From contig NZ_CP061800.1 of NCBI RefSeq assembly GCF_017377395.1, forward strand, positions 5,167,633 to 5,231,632: a stretch of 64,000 nt of DNA. Reading direction: 5' to 3'. Position 1 is the first letter of the stretch; the number at the start of each line of letters is the position of its first letter. Below the pieces are notes generated by a model. The model was not told the DNA's origin. It made no database searches and saw only the letters and a list, made by a program, of their open reading frames with translations. Of this stretch, positions 56,301 to 64,000 are shown one piece after another. The stretch is from Desulfonema magnum. Its GTDB lineage: Bacteria > Desulfobacterota > Desulfobacteria > Desulfobacterales > 4be13. The translations under genes and the position numbers were made by a program.

Positions 56301-56464
56301 GAGGCTCCCTTAATCGAATGAATTGCACGAAACACTTTGTCAACAAGCTTCCGATCAGGATTATCTTTCTGTTTCTCCAGGTTGAGCAAATCTTCTTCGA
56401 TGGTGTCGAGATGCTCCTTTGCTTCTGTGACAAAATCGTCAATCATCTCTGTATCGTTTTCCAT
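53384..56464 (-). CDS. cheA: Hybrid CheA kinase with C-terminal receiver
   Basis: The 1026-residue kinase has an Hpt domain with phospho-His49 (RAIHSIKGASGFLG). A linker follows with a repeated acidic motif (EIPDAEPEIPDAESEIPD), then the dimerisation and ATPase domain (HLIRNCCDHAIESPEKR, IDIRDDGRGIDPDLI, DLSGRGVGMDVVKTGIDKL) and a CheW-like domain. A second, more diverged CheW-like region (about residues 760-890) is followed by a receiver (DLIVSDIEMPVMDGWDFMEN). This layout resembles the hybrid CheA proteins of alternative or type IV pilus-type chemosensory systems. The tandem acidic motif is coded by a short DNA repeat near 55620-55680. The start ATG follows GGAGGAGGGT-like sequence. Confidence 0.95.
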   Translation of the reverse strand: MENDTEMIDDFVTEAKEHLDTIEEDLLNLEKQKDNPDRKLVDKVFRAIHSIKGASGFLGLRKIGDLAHVMETLLSMMRAGELRPESEFIDALLSGADILATMVDDVRHSNEVDITTVHERLSGMLDLSPKVKSELNTAVKLSCSEGNEISFDINEFTLKNIPSNMSLYVLRYDLTELARHENKGPLVLIRELLSTGDIIDAKIDVPSYDLREGLPKEHLLYEVLYATILFPDDIQEVTGLKSDQILHVRRDGLRKTVPSPQLQEPDSEPEIPDAEPEIPDAESEIPDSSSPCQEPRISAQNYRASELSPEIETENREPARGKPVSPSKSCVNLSRTLRIDVDVLDKLMMLAGELVLVRNQQLLFAETSAALSRSAVQRLDIVTTELQETIMRTRMQPIGKLFGKLPRLVRDFGKKHGKQIKLSISGSDVELDKTILEFLADPLTHLIRNCCDHAIESPEKRIRAKKPEAGCISLSAYHEAGHINIDIRDDGRGIDPDLIRKKAMENQIKTKDELERMSNKDILRLVLLPGFSTTDKVTDLSGRGVGMDVVKTGIDKLGGTLDLESTTGKGTEIHLRLPLTLAIIPCLVVVEGENRYAIPQINLVELVCLYDKDVTTKIECTENQEIYRLRDRLLPMIRFSEVLARPTMFTHKAKAEITEKYRNQLTDNVPESLSFAVLKVGNLCFGLIIDRVLGTEEIVVKPMHPAVKSLSIYSGATIMGDGKVALILDVEGIAAYAGIITDNSAEEARTNKMKSDENLQTVLLFKYGEKEQFAMSLPLIRRIERISISDIEYIGEKEFVTINGISTWILRPDKVLTVSPGAERDDMFLIIPKYIRQPMGLLASELVDIQEASVELNVESYMEDGLLGTSVVRDHMTLFIDIYRLIEKAEPEWFDERRTENPPPDAIKQVLLVEDASFFRQLIKGYLKADGYKVITAENGQAGLDRMNETQFDLIVSDIEMPVMDGWDFMENVRKNEQKNHIPAVALTALDAEKDREKAIKCGYDRYEIKLDRERFLTTVAEMLKK

Positions 56465-56523
56465 ACCCTCCTCCGGGACCGGAGCGCTGTCCGTTATGAA
56501 TGTTCAGTTTTCAGATCATGGGC

Positions 56524-57282
56524 TTAATAATGGCTGACAGGTGAGATCGCTTTACTGATCACTATATAGATTCTGTCCATACGGGTCATATGAAAAAGTT
56601 CTGTCAGCCCCTTGCCCGCGTTCACAATTTTCAGTTTTTTGTCCGGATTTTTTTGGGCAAGCATCTTGGAAAAGACAATCATAACACTCAGTGCCACAGA
56701 GTCAATATCTTCAACGTGGGTAAAATCAAAACAATACTGACCATATCCCTGATCAAGCAATCGGACAAGAACAGCACGAAACCTGTCTGCAATGCTCGCT
56801 GTGAGGTCCCCGGATGGTGTGATCACCTGCCAGCCATTTTCTTCGCAGATACTCAGCGTTGTCATCTCGGGGATGCTGATGTAGGCTATGACGCGATTGC
56901 CTTTGTTATTGAATTCCAAGCGATCTGTAAAGGTGTTTATCAGCGCGTAGCCGCGTTTGCGGATCTGGTGCGGGTCACTGGGGAGTTTCATGTCAAGCGA
57001 CTTGTAATCAAAGCCATCGCCCTCATCTTCCACTGTGATTCTGAACTGCCATTTGTCCAGATGCTCAATGCTGCACATCACCACCCGGTCAGCAATTTTC
57101 AAATTGCCATGCTCAACCGCGTTGAGCAGAAGTTCCCGAAATGCCTGTCTGAAATGGGAAAAGTCCGAAACGTCAAATCGTTTCAGATAGTCCCGGCACG
57201 TTTGGATAACACGGTCCACCAGATGCATCTCAGAGGAAAAATTTAAACAGATGGTATTGTCATTTTCACTCATTTCAAACAT
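56524..57282 (-). CDS. HATPase anti-sigma-type kinase fused to a STAS domain
   Basis: The N-terminal part (1-140) is a GHKL ATPase of the RsbW/SpoIIAB type (RQAFRELLLNAVEHGNLKIA, VEDEGDGFDYKSLDMKLPSD, KRGYALINTFTDRLEFNN). The C-terminal part (about 150-250) is a STAS domain (CEENGWQVITPSGDLTASIA, CFDFTHVEDIDSVALSVMIV). Fusing kinase and antagonist in one chain is less common than separate proteins. With the neighbouring PP2C phosphatase it suggests partner-switching control tied to the chemosensory array. The STAS phospho-site appears to read DSVAL, with Ser present. Confidence 0.88.
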   Translation of the reverse strand: MFEMSENDNTICLNFSSEMHLVDRVIQTCRDYLKRFDVSDFSHFRQAFRELLLNAVEHGNLKIADRVVMCSIEHLDKWQFRITVEDEGDGFDYKSLDMKLPSDPHQIRKRGYALINTFTDRLEFNNKGNRVIAYISIPEMTTLSICEENGWQVITPSGDLTASIADRFRAVLVRLLDQGYGQYCFDFTHVEDIDSVALSVMIVFSKMLAQKNPDKKLKIVNAGKGLTELFHMTRMDRIYIVISKAISPVSHY

Positions 57283-57324
57283 GGTTTTCTCCTCTGTCAG
57301 TTTTCAGTTGTTAGCTGATGGGTG

Positions 57325-58557
57325 TCAGCTGACTGCCGGAATCTCCACTCCGACAAGCAACATATCGTCATTAAATTTGTAGCCGTGGAATTCAGATATT
57401 CCTTTTGCGATGTTCCTGACCATATTTTTAAGTGATGGCTGATCCTGTTTTTTTATCAGATGATCAAGTCCGTTTCGTCCGAGTTTCTCTTTTTTTCCAG
57501 TGTGAGTGTTCAGACGGTACGCATTGGTAAGGCCGTCGGTGTGGAGAAAAAAACGATCACCCGGCGCAAATGAAAAACGTTGGCTGTCAAAGCTGACGCT
57601 GTCATGTATCCCCAGTACATCTCCGCATGTTGCTATCCGGCTGATTCCCGGCAATTTTTTTAAGAGTTTAATTAAAGGCGGATGTCCGGCTGACAGAACT
57701 TCGCCATGCATTGTTTCCAAATTCAGACGAAGGAACAGGGCGGTTACCATGCGCTCATTCTTACCATTTTCAAGAAGCTGTTTATTCAGAAGACGGAAGA
57801 ACGAGTCCCCGTGATTGCCGGTACGGCAGTTTTCATCAAAAAACGCTTTAATCAGGACAGTATGATAAGACGCACCCATGTCATGCCCCGCGACATCAGC
57901 CACCAATATGTCACATCCTGTGGGAGTGTTTCGTATATCGAAAAAATCACCCCCGAGTTCCGAAAGCGGCTGATGGTGACGCGCGATAAGTACGTTATGA
58001 CCGTCTTCCCGGATATCAAACAGGTCATGGCAGGTTTCCACCGCTGAATCAACCTGTTTCCGTAATGTTTTAAAGTTATGGATATATGATTCGATTTCCC
58101 GGGTGAGTTCGGCTTTTTCATAAGCCTGCTGAACCTGTTGCTTTTGCTTTTCTGCGCGTTCCTTTTCTTTTTTTTCAAAAATTGGAAGAAGCCGCCCAAG
58201 CAAATCCGGGGGGCTGAACGGTTTGTCAATAAAGTCCGAACATCCTCTGCGCATCAGTTCAACGACCATGTCCTTATCCCCATAGCCGGTTATGACAAAA
58301 ACAGGGAGTGACACATCCAGCTTTTTGAGTCTGTCAATCAGTTCTATGCCGGACATGCCAGGCATCCGAATATCTGTCAGCAAAAGATCAGGAGGAGTGC
58401 CGGCCGCTTTCAGTGCTATAATTTTTTCCAAGGCTTCCTGTCCGTTTTCGGCAAGTGTTACTTTATAACCGCGTTTACTGAGAGTGACAGACAAGGAAAG
58501 TCGGATATATTCATCATCTTCCGCCAGAAATATGTGTCTCTCGGATATCATCTTCAC
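57325..58557 (-). CDS. Response regulator with PP2C/SpoIIE phosphatase domain
   Basis: The 410-residue protein has an N-terminal receiver (IFLAEDDEYIRLSLSVTL, with the phospho-Asp in LLLTDIRMPGMSGIEL). A coiled-coil linker (KEKERAEKQKQQVQQAYEKA) follows, then a SpoIIE-type phosphatase (GGDFFDIRNTPTGCDILVAD, VAGHDMGASYHTVLIKAF, FFLHTDGLTNAY). It is the RsbU-like switch that would dephosphorylate a STAS protein, probably the fused STAS domain encoded 42 bp downstream. It is the first gene of the cluster, so transcription likely starts near 58560-58620. Confidence 0.93.
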   Translation of the reverse strand: MKMISERHIFLAEDDEYIRLSLSVTLSKRGYKVTLAENGQEALEKIIALKAAGTPPDLLLTDIRMPGMSGIELIDRLKKLDVSLPVFVITGYGDKDMVVELMRRGCSDFIDKPFSPPDLLGRLLPIFEKKEKERAEKQKQQVQQAYEKAELTREIESYIHNFKTLRKQVDSAVETCHDLFDIREDGHNVLIARHHQPLSELGGDFFDIRNTPTGCDILVADVAGHDMGASYHTVLIKAFFDENCRTGNHGDSFFRLLNKQLLENGKNERMVTALFLRLNLETMHGEVLSAGHPPLIKLLKKLPGISRIATCGDVLGIHDSVSFDSQRFSFAPGDRFFLHTDGLTNAYRLNTHTGKKEKLGRNGLDHLIKKQDQPSLKNMVRNIAKGISEFHGYKFNDDMLLVGVEIPAVS

Positions 58558-58681
58558 TCCTTGAAGAGTTAAAAGTGGTCAGACGATTTTTAAAAACGAA
58601 TATAACTGGTTGCAGTTCCGCGTTTAGGCGGTGCGACCCCATACGCATCAGGCTGGAACTAGGCCGTCTAAATCACCTATT

Positions 58682-59151
58682 CTGATTATAACGGATTTAG
58701 GGGAGGCTGTTAAAGCCCCGCGGGGGCGATATATTTGCGGCATTCATCATGCCGGGCCGACAAAGTTCCGAATGTATCCGGAGTGCAAAAATTATATTTT
58801 TGCGCCTGCGAAAAAGCATTTTTCGCACTCCGGAGAAAATACGGGAAAACCCGCTTACGCCTGAGTCGGCAGCATTGGGCCTGGCAGGCAAAGCTCTGAC
58901 CCGGGCAGTTCCGAATGTATCCGGAGTGCAAAAATTATATTTTTGCGCCTGCGAAAAAGCATTTTTCGCACTCCGGAGAAAATACGGGAAAACCCGCTTA
59001 CGCCTGAGTCGGCAGCATTGGGCCTGGCAGGCAAAGCTCTGACCCGGGCAGTTCCGAATGTATCCGGAGTGCAAAAATTATATTTTTGCGCCTGCGAATA
59101 TGCCGCCCTTACAGGGTCTGGTCGGCCGTCCCCTAAATCCGTTATAATCAG
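58682..59151. mobile_element. MITE-like element with 23-bp terminal inverted repeats
   Basis: Perfect 23-bp inverted repeats beginning CTGATTATAACGGATTTAGG bound 470 bp (58682-58704 and 59129-59151). No protein is coded. The end sequence recurs at 39833 and, inverted, at about 60722-60752. The centre is occupied by a 143-bp tandem repeat. Confidence 0.8.
58765..59097. repeat. 143-bp tandem repeat, about 2.3 copies
   Basis: Copies start with GTTCCGAATGTATCCGGAGT at 58765, 58908 and 59051 (partial). Each includes the TCCGGAGTGC ... GCACTCCGGA palindrome shared with 23330 and 39966. The first two copies are nearly identical. Confidence 0.85.
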
Positions 59152-59240
59152 AATTTTTTCAAACTGTCTGAAAAACAATTTGAAAAATTATCCTACATCT
59201 CAGCAACCCGTCAGCATTTATTCGGTCGTGTGATAGATAA

Positions 59241-59915
59241 TTATTTTAAGTAACGATAATAAGCGTCTATGTTATAAATTGCCGCCAAAGGATTATGACC
59301 CAGCAGGCGGTCTTTGACCGCGAGAACCGTACACGGAGCCTCTGCATATTTTAAAAACAGTGAATCATGCCCCACACACAGTCCCAGCAAAATATTCAGT
59401 TCAGTGTTCTCATCATTGAGCAGCAGAGCCTGAAGAATCGGATTGCACATTGCCTCAAACTTGCCAGGAGAAAGCTTATGCTCCTCACGAAGTCCGATTT
59501 TTTCCTTTGGAACCCGCCCGATCTTACATGCGACAGAAATAACCGTGAAGCCTTTGTCAGAGAGAAGTTTTCCAACGGTTTTCGCCTCCTTCCTGAGTCC
59601 GATACAGAATGCAAGTCCCAGACGCTCATAATTCATCTTTCTTGCAAAATCAATCACTTCTTCCATACGGGGCTTTAAAGGTTTTAACCGCTCATATCCG
59701 AATTCCTTTCCTGCATATCCGTCCGACTCCTGAATGGCCGATTGTTTTGCAAATTCCAAAATATCGGGCTTTTCATATTCTTTCAGGCATTTTTCAATGA
59801 GGTCGGTTCTGTTTTTTGTGGGACAGGAAGGCGGATATTTACCGTTCTCTGTTTTACAAAGTCTGTCTGACATTTTATAAGGACATATCGCACATTCAGG
59901 CACTTCATTTTTCAT
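59241..59915 (-). CDS. DUF1847 cysteine-rich protein
   Basis: The 224-residue protein begins with a cysteine cluster (CAICPYKMSDRLC, then PPSCP) likely to bind a metal or iron-sulphur centre. The DUF1847 core follows: MNYERLGLAFCIGLRKEAKT, VISVACKIGRVPKEKIGL, LNILLGLCVGHDSLFLKYAE and DRLLGHNPLAAIYN. The function is not established. The start at 59915 is set by GAGGAACGGAAT in front of MKNEVPECAI; the ORF is open upstream to 59999. It may be cotranscribed with thioredoxin, 123 bp upstream, which suggests a redox setting. Confidence 0.85.
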   Translation of the reverse strand: MKNEVPECAICPYKMSDRLCKTENGKYPPSCPTKNRTDLIEKCLKEYEKPDILEFAKQSAIQESDGYAGKEFGYERLKPLKPRMEEVIDFARKMNYERLGLAFCIGLRKEAKTVGKLLSDKGFTVISVACKIGRVPKEKIGLREEHKLSPGKFEAMCNPILQALLLNDENTELNILLGLCVGHDSLFLKYAEAPCTVLAVKDRLLGHNPLAAIYNIDAYYRYLK

Positions 59916-60038
59916 ATTCCGTTCCTCTGTAAATTGAAAGCTGAAGGAGCGTGTCACTGACATTTTTTTTCGGTCCTGAGGAAAAAACACATCAGCCACA
60001 AGCCCCTTTGTTTCTCATCTGATCTCCGAGCGAAAAAA

Positions 60039-60416
60039 CTATTTTCCACCTTCGGCTTGTTCTTTTTCAATCGCAGCGCGGACGTCTTCCATATCAATAT
60101 CTTCGATCTTAGAAACAAGCTCGTCCAGCATCGCCTCGGAAAGAACGCCCGGCTGCTTAAAAAGCAGAATTTTTTCTCGGAACACAGCAAGAGTCGGAAT
60201 AGACTGAATTTCAAAGGCCGCAGCCAGAGACTGCGCGTTTTCAGTGTCACATTTGGCAAACACTATATCCGGATATTTCTCAGAAATTTTCTCATATGTT
60301 GGCCCGAACATTTTACAAGGACCGCACCAGTCAGCCCAGAAGTCAATCAGTACCATATCGTTGTTATCAATTGTCTTTTGAAGCTCTTCCACGGTTGTCA
60401 GATTCGTCGTTGCCAT
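60039..60416 (-). CDS. trxA: Thioredoxin
   Basis: The 125-residue thioredoxin has the active site Trp30-Cys31-Gly-Pro-Cys34 (DFWADWCGPCKMFGPTYE) and the cis-proline loop (IQSIPTLAVFREK). A C-terminal tail of about 17 residues (IDMEDVRAAIEKEQAEGGK) extends beyond the standard domain. AAGGAG precedes the ATG. It reduces disulfides in cytoplasmic proteins. Confidence 0.95.
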   Translation of the reverse strand: MATTNLTTVEELQKTIDNNDMVLIDFWADWCGPCKMFGPTYEKISEKYPDIVFAKCDTENAQSLAAAFEIQSIPTLAVFREKILLFKQPGVLSEAMLDELVSKIEDIDMEDVRAAIEKEQAEGGK

Positions 60417-61556
60417 GTTTTTCTCCTTAAATCCCTTTTTTCAGGGCTATTTTTTAAAAAACCCAGTTTGTTATCCCGCAGTCTCACGCGGAAACAAGTA
60501 TCGTAAAATTTATGTCCGGTACTTACTTAACTGTCACACTTTCAGAAATTTTATATGAATTCAATAGCAAAATTTTTGAAAAAATTAAAAAGAATCTGAA
60601 AAAACATGATAATTCAATAAGATAATTATGAACAGATGACAATAAATTTTATTAAGCTTCGTGGGGGGGGCGATATTTGAAGCCACAGGTTCGCAGGCTT
60701 CGCGGGGCTTTGTCGGCATCCCTTAAATCCGTTATAATCAGAAAAAAAGGAGACGCATCACGAAGGAAAACACATTTTCTATCCCAAACATCAGTTTCGG
60801 ACATTGTGTGATGGCTACCGTCTGAATCACCTACTTTTATCTGTCTGCTTTTTGTATCGCCTCCCACCGCCCTCCGACAGGCTCACCGCAACGACGTTCC
60901 CCTTCGACAGGCTCAGGGAACGTCGTTGCGGTGAGCCTGTCGGAGAGAGAGAAACATCATCAGGCAAAAAAGCAGCAAAAAGTGATATTTTTAGACAGCC
61001 TGCGTGATGGCTATCGGAAATGGACTGATGATTTCAAAACTTCAGGAGGGGCAGAGGTTCAGGCAGTCAGATGCCAGAGAAATGCTTGTGGGAAAACCCG
61101 GTTGGTTTGATGAGACAGGCTTCTCTTCCGAGGCTATGAATAAACAAATATTACTGTTGTTTCAAACAGTTTGCGATGATAAGTACCAAACCATAAATTT
61201 TTTGATATCTGCCCGGAAAAGAAACCCGGCTTTTTTCCCGGGATGACGCTCTTTCCCTCGCAGGAAAAAGCCGGGTTTCTCCGCAGTTCGCAGGAAAAGA
61301 CATATAAAAACTTTTGCTCAGGTACTTATAAAAGCAGTTAAGTGCTTAAACAAAGGAGTGCCAAACTTCCCGTCTGGCAAGATATGTCTCCGAGGGGAGG
61401 GATACGGAAACATTGCCAAACAGTAAGTTTGGCACTCCGGTTTAGATAAGAACTACGGGGAAACCAGATAAAAAAAGGAAAATACTCATTTCCGTTGTTA
61501 TCTGCCATCTCTCCGGGTGTCAGGGAACTTGGGCCGTAATATGCGCTGCCTTGTTC
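60417..61556. repeat. Long intergenic region with large palindromes
   Basis: No convincing gene is seen in 1.1 kb. Perfect 30-bp arms lie at 60872-60901 and 60916-60945 (CTCCGACAGGCTCACCGCAA). The GAAACCCGGCTTTTT stem-loop (61221-61279) is shared with 52795. An inverted pair of GGAGTGCCAAACTT lies near 61345-61440. About 60722-60752 holds the terminal repeat of the element at 58682. A short ORF at 61004 is not supported. Confidence 0.7.
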
Positions 61557-62798
61557 TCACGATTTGTTCTCCGCTATCGCGCCATAAACATAGATAATAA
61601 TTTCAGGTTTGACAGCACTGTCGGTTTTGAGATAGATTTTACCCCGGTAGCTTCCGGAAGTTTCCGAGAGATTATTTATTGTACAGAAATATTTATCCTG
61701 TTTTTTCTCCAGGATGAAACCGGCTTTTTTTTCAAGGTTATCTGAATAGGATTTCACAATATTAAAAGGATATTTCTTTTCCGGTGTAATTGAGACAACG
61801 GATTGAATTTTATCCCCTGTGCTGCCTCGTAAAAAGACTCTTTCAGGCTGAATCAGGGCAAATCGTTCGACCTTACCTGAAATTCTGAGCCTGATCTGTT
61901 TTTGTTGCGGATCATTTGTATGAAGGGTGACGGTCTTGGCAAATTTTTTGTCTGCATAGCCCCTGGTATCGGCTTTTACGATTATTTTGTCCTTGTCTCC
62001 CGGTTTGATTTTTTTTGGATAATCAGCTGTCGTACATCCGCAGCTTGTTGCCACCTTTGCTATGGATAAAGGCTTATTTCCCATATTTTCAATAATAAAA
62101 TCATGGGTGATAACTGTGCCGTCAAGAGCAGGAGAAAATTGGAAGCGGGGTTCCCTGACAACAGCAACCGGAACTCCGGCTACGGATTCACCTGTATCCT
62201 CCGTGTCACTCTGAATTTGAAATTTTTCCAAACCCTGATCAGCATCAGCCGTGGGAATCATAAGTAAACACGCGATCAGCAATAAACTTGTCACCGTTTT
62301 TTTTCTCATAAATATTCCTCTCCTAATTAAAGTTGTCATCTGTGTGAGGCTCCCGCTCTCGGGTCTGTCAGAAAAAAACACATAAAGACCCATCATAAAC
62401 ATCAAGATATCCCGAATCAGCAACTGTGCTGTGGAAGAAGTATGGCCCGCCTCTCCGAAAGAAATGCAGCCGCAGTCAAATTCATGTCCTCTCACAAGAT
62501 TGACAGACAGGGCAATGATAAAGGCAAAAAGCATTCCGTTAATGACGAGTACGGCAGATCTGGGATAAATCCCCAGAATCAGTGCCAGTCCTGAGTAAAA
62601 CTCCAGATAAGGCAGAATGATGGCAATGAGATTAATGGAGAAACTTGGAAAAAGGTCATAGCCATAGATTATTTTCGCAAACTGTGCAGGTTCGGTAATT
62701 TTATGGTAACTGGCACAGACAAACACAATCCCCAGCAGCCAGCGCACGGACAGTTCAGTCCATTTGTTATTGTATAATTTAATAAAGTTATTGTTTTT
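61557..62798 (-). CDS. MauE/DoxX-type membrane protein fused to DUF1573 protein
   Basis: The N-terminal half is a four-span MauE/DoxX-like protein (LLGIVFVCASYHKITEPAQF, a paired Cys in HEFDCGCISFG). The C-terminal half is a DUF1573 domain (FIIENMGNKPLSIAKVATSC, GCTTADYPKKIKPGDKDKII). The join carries a full signal peptide (MRKKTVTSLLLIACLLMIPT, from Met179 of the long reading) preceded by AGGAGAGG, an intact ribosome site at 62309. Two proteins are therefore likely made, or two genes have merged in frame. The start is set at a TTG at 62798 with GGGGGG upstream; the open frame extends to 62843. It follows the rhodanese gene with a small overlap. Confidence 0.8.
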   Translation of the reverse strand, partial: KNNNFIKLYNNKWTELSVRWLLGIVFVCASYHKITEPAQFAKIIYGYDLFPSFSINLIAIILPYLEFYSGLALILGIYPRSAVLVINGMLFAFIIALSVNLVRGHEFDCGCISFGEAGHTSSTAQLLIRDILMFMMGLYVFFSDRPESGSLTQMTTLIRRGIFMRKKTVTSLLLIACLLMIPTADADQGLEKFQIQSDTEDTGESVAGVPVAVVREPRFQFSPALDGTVITHDFIIENMGNKPLSIAKVATSCGCTTADYPKKIKPGDKDKIIVKADTRGYADKKFAKTVTLHTNDPQQKQIRLRISGKVERFALIQPERVFLRGSTGDKIQSVVSITPEKKYPFNIVKSYSDNLEKKAGFILEKKQDKYFCTINNLSETSGSYRGKIYLKTDSAVKPEIIIYVYGAIAENKS

Positions 62799-63285
62799 CA
62801 ATTGGATATCCCCCCTCTTTCCATTCATCATAGCCATCCACATAAACCTTTATATTTAAATATCCCATTTCTGAAAAATACCGGGCGAGATGGTGAGAGT
62901 CTTCACATTCTCTCCCGGTACAATAGGTAACAATCGTCAGGGAAGCCGGATAATTGTTCATAAATTCTTCGAACAGCTCCTCAAATTCATATAAAGGCAG
63001 GGACACCGCGTTTTTTATATGGCCTTCTTCGTAGAGTTCGCGAGTACGGGCATCAACAAAGACACTTTTATCGTTAAGATATATCTCTCTGGCTGCGATA
63101 ATGTCAATTTCAAGTTCATGGTCAACAACATCATCTTTGGCCTTGGCCGTAATAACCCCCTGTGAGGTATCCCAGTCCCCCATCAGGGCAATGCCTTTGG
63201 GGGAGAAAAAGTTTACTGTAAACGCGGTGATCAGCGCAAGGCTCACAAGGCATAAAAGTTCTTTCATCATATGTCTGTAATACAT
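62788..63285 (-). CDS. Membrane-anchored rhodanese-like protein
   Basis: The 165-residue protein has an N-terminal span (LLCLVSLALITAFTVNFFSP) and a rhodanese domain with AREIYLNDKSVFVDARTREL, HIKNAVSLPLYEFEELFEEF and the catalytic Cys in VTYCTGRECEDSHHLA. Rhodaneses move sulphane sulphur or bind thiols. Coupling with MauE and DUF1573 proteins, which have paired cysteines, suggests a periplasmic thiol or sulphur pathway. GAGGAAAG precedes the ATG. Confidence 0.9.
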   Translation of the reverse strand: MYYRHMMKELLCLVSLALITAFTVNFFSPKGIALMGDWDTSQGVITAKAKDDVVDHELEIDIIAAREIYLNDKSVFVDARTRELYEEGHIKNAVSLPLYEFEELFEEFMNNYPASLTIVTYCTGRECEDSHHLARYFSEMGYLNIKVYVDGYDEWKEGGYPIEKQ

Positions 63286-63564
63286 TACTTTCTTTCCTCT
63301 TTCGTGTTTTCAGTTTCAAATTCACGGACAGAAGTTTTTGGCGCGGAGACTTCCGAAGTTTTATATAAAAATTTTATTATATTTTGCATGGCGCTGTCAA
63401 AAGTTTTGGTGGTAAATTGGGGAAAAAGGTGGTAAATAAGGGTAAATTTTCCAGGTATGGCACGATATTTGCTTATGCTTATCCCGAACTTTAACATATC
63501 ATTCTCAGAAGGATACTTCCGATTCCTTTACCATGAAAATACATTTTGAAAATCCGTTTTTTTT
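63286..63564. other. Intergenic region upstream of the rhodanese gene
   Basis: It holds the upstream control region of the rhodanese-MauE operon. GTGGTAAATTGGGG and GTGGTAAATAAGGG lie close together near 63408-63440. I see no gene. Confidence 0.45.
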
Positions 63565-64000
63565 GCCACAAAGGCACGAAGACACAAAGTTTCACGAAGT
63601 CTCTTTGCGGCTGATTTTTTCGGATAAAAGGCGGGACCCACCCGTTTTTTTGCCACGAAGACACGAAGGCACGAAGTTTCACGAAGTCTCTTTGCGGTTC
63701 CTTTGTGGCTTTGTGGCTTTGTGGCTGATTTTTTCAGATGTGTGAAAAGCGGGACTGGCCGTTTTTTTGCCACGAAGGCACGAAGTTTCACGAAGTCTCT
63801 TTGCGGTTCCTTTGTGGCTTTGTGGCTTTGTGGCTGATTTTTTCAGATGTGTGAAAAGCGGGACTGGCCGTTTTTTTGCCACGAAGGCACAAAGTTTCAC
63901 GAAGTCTCTTTGCGGCTGATTTTTTCGGATAAAAGGCGGAACCCACCCGTTTTTTTGCCACGAAGACACGAAGGCACGAAGTTTCACAAAGTCTCTTTGC
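63565..64000. repeat. Tandem GCCACGAAGGCACGAAG-type repeat, at least five units
   Basis: Units start at 63565, 63652, 63769, 63878 and 63957 and run past the window end. Each has TTTTTTTGCCACGAAGGCAC, AAGTTTCACGAAGTCTCTTT, and often GTGGCTTTGTGGCTTTGTGG. Two variants alternate (GGCGGGACCCACCCG and GCGGGACTGGCCG). The ORFs read through it are repeat translations. Confidence 0.85.

Noticed and set aside
58697..59178. ORFs across the 143-bp repeats
   Set aside because: They repeat the same peptide in each unit and match only the repeat DNA.
61004..61246. 80-residue plus-strand ORF beginning MMAIGNGLMISK
   Set aside because: It runs into a dispersed repeat (RKRNPAFFPG is the stem-loop also present at 52795), has no recognisable family and only a weak ribosome site.
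63528..63987. Minus-strand ORFs reading MKLRAFVAKK
   Set aside because: They are translations of the tandem repeat at the window end.

Overview
The window looks like chromosome from a Desulfobacterota (deltaproteobacterial) bacterium of the Desulfonema / Desulfobacteraceae kind. The reasons are moderate G+C, intergenic spaces full of dispersed palindromic repeats, a large chemosensory gene cluster, a PEP/pyruvate-binding protein with receiver-like domains, and a type III-E CRISPR-Cas locus whose effector closely resembles that of Desulfonema ishimotonii. The organism is inferred from content; no rRNA or other phylogenetic marker is present.

Positions 1-21813 hold the CRISPR locus. On the minus strand lie a cas1 cut by the window edge, two adjacent cas2-type genes, a free-standing reverse transcriptase, a 46-residue membrane peptide, a 106-residue anchored protein and a multi-spanning membrane protein. 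An AT-rich leader region follows, then a 37-bp-repeat array at 5436-7535 that reads rightwards. An IS630-type element sits inside a spacer, and degenerate repeats continue to about 9480. The plus-strand effector operon is csx29 (TPR-CHAT protease), an RpoE-like sigma factor, csx31, csx30, a decayed UPF0175/DUF3368 toxin-antitoxin pair, and cas7-11 (gRAMP, 1785 residues). No cas10 or cas6 is seen. From published work on the family, crRNA-guided target recognition by Cas7-11 activates Csx29, which cuts Csx30 and frees the sigma factor. Five copies of a 30-nt two-part box lie upstream of csx29, the membrane protein (two copies), the adaptation-gene cluster, and a decayed ORF at 36300. I propose this box as the sigma factor's promoter. 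The effector has Asn where the first RNase site of the D. ishimotonii protein has Asp429, and its Cas7.4 insertion contains three tandem repeats of about 65 residues.

Positions 21806-45265 are housekeeping and envelope genes: a KaiC-like/XRE/cupin regulator, gdhA, an AT-rich control region with four iterons, a GltB-like FMN protein, a PEP/pyruvate-binding regulator, a DegT aminotransferase, a GH130 glycosidase and an RNA methyltransferase. An envelope-stress cassette follows (two Spy/CpxP-like proteins, an ECF sigma factor, a membrane protein, a membrane-anchored sensor), then a cyclic-nucleotide-binding protein, a DsbA-like thiol oxidoreductase, a MoxR/CoxE pair, a MetE-like protein and TatA.

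Positions 45571-58557 are signalling genes on the minus strand. They run from a response regulator-phosphatase and a kinase-STAS protein through CheA, CheW, a chemoreceptor, CheB and CheR to a multi-PAS histidine kinase. Positions 59241-63285 carry a DUF1847 protein, thioredoxin, a MauE-DUF1573 fusion and a rhodanese. Intergenic spaces throughout hold inverted-repeat elements (MITE-like), and the window ends in a tandem repeat.
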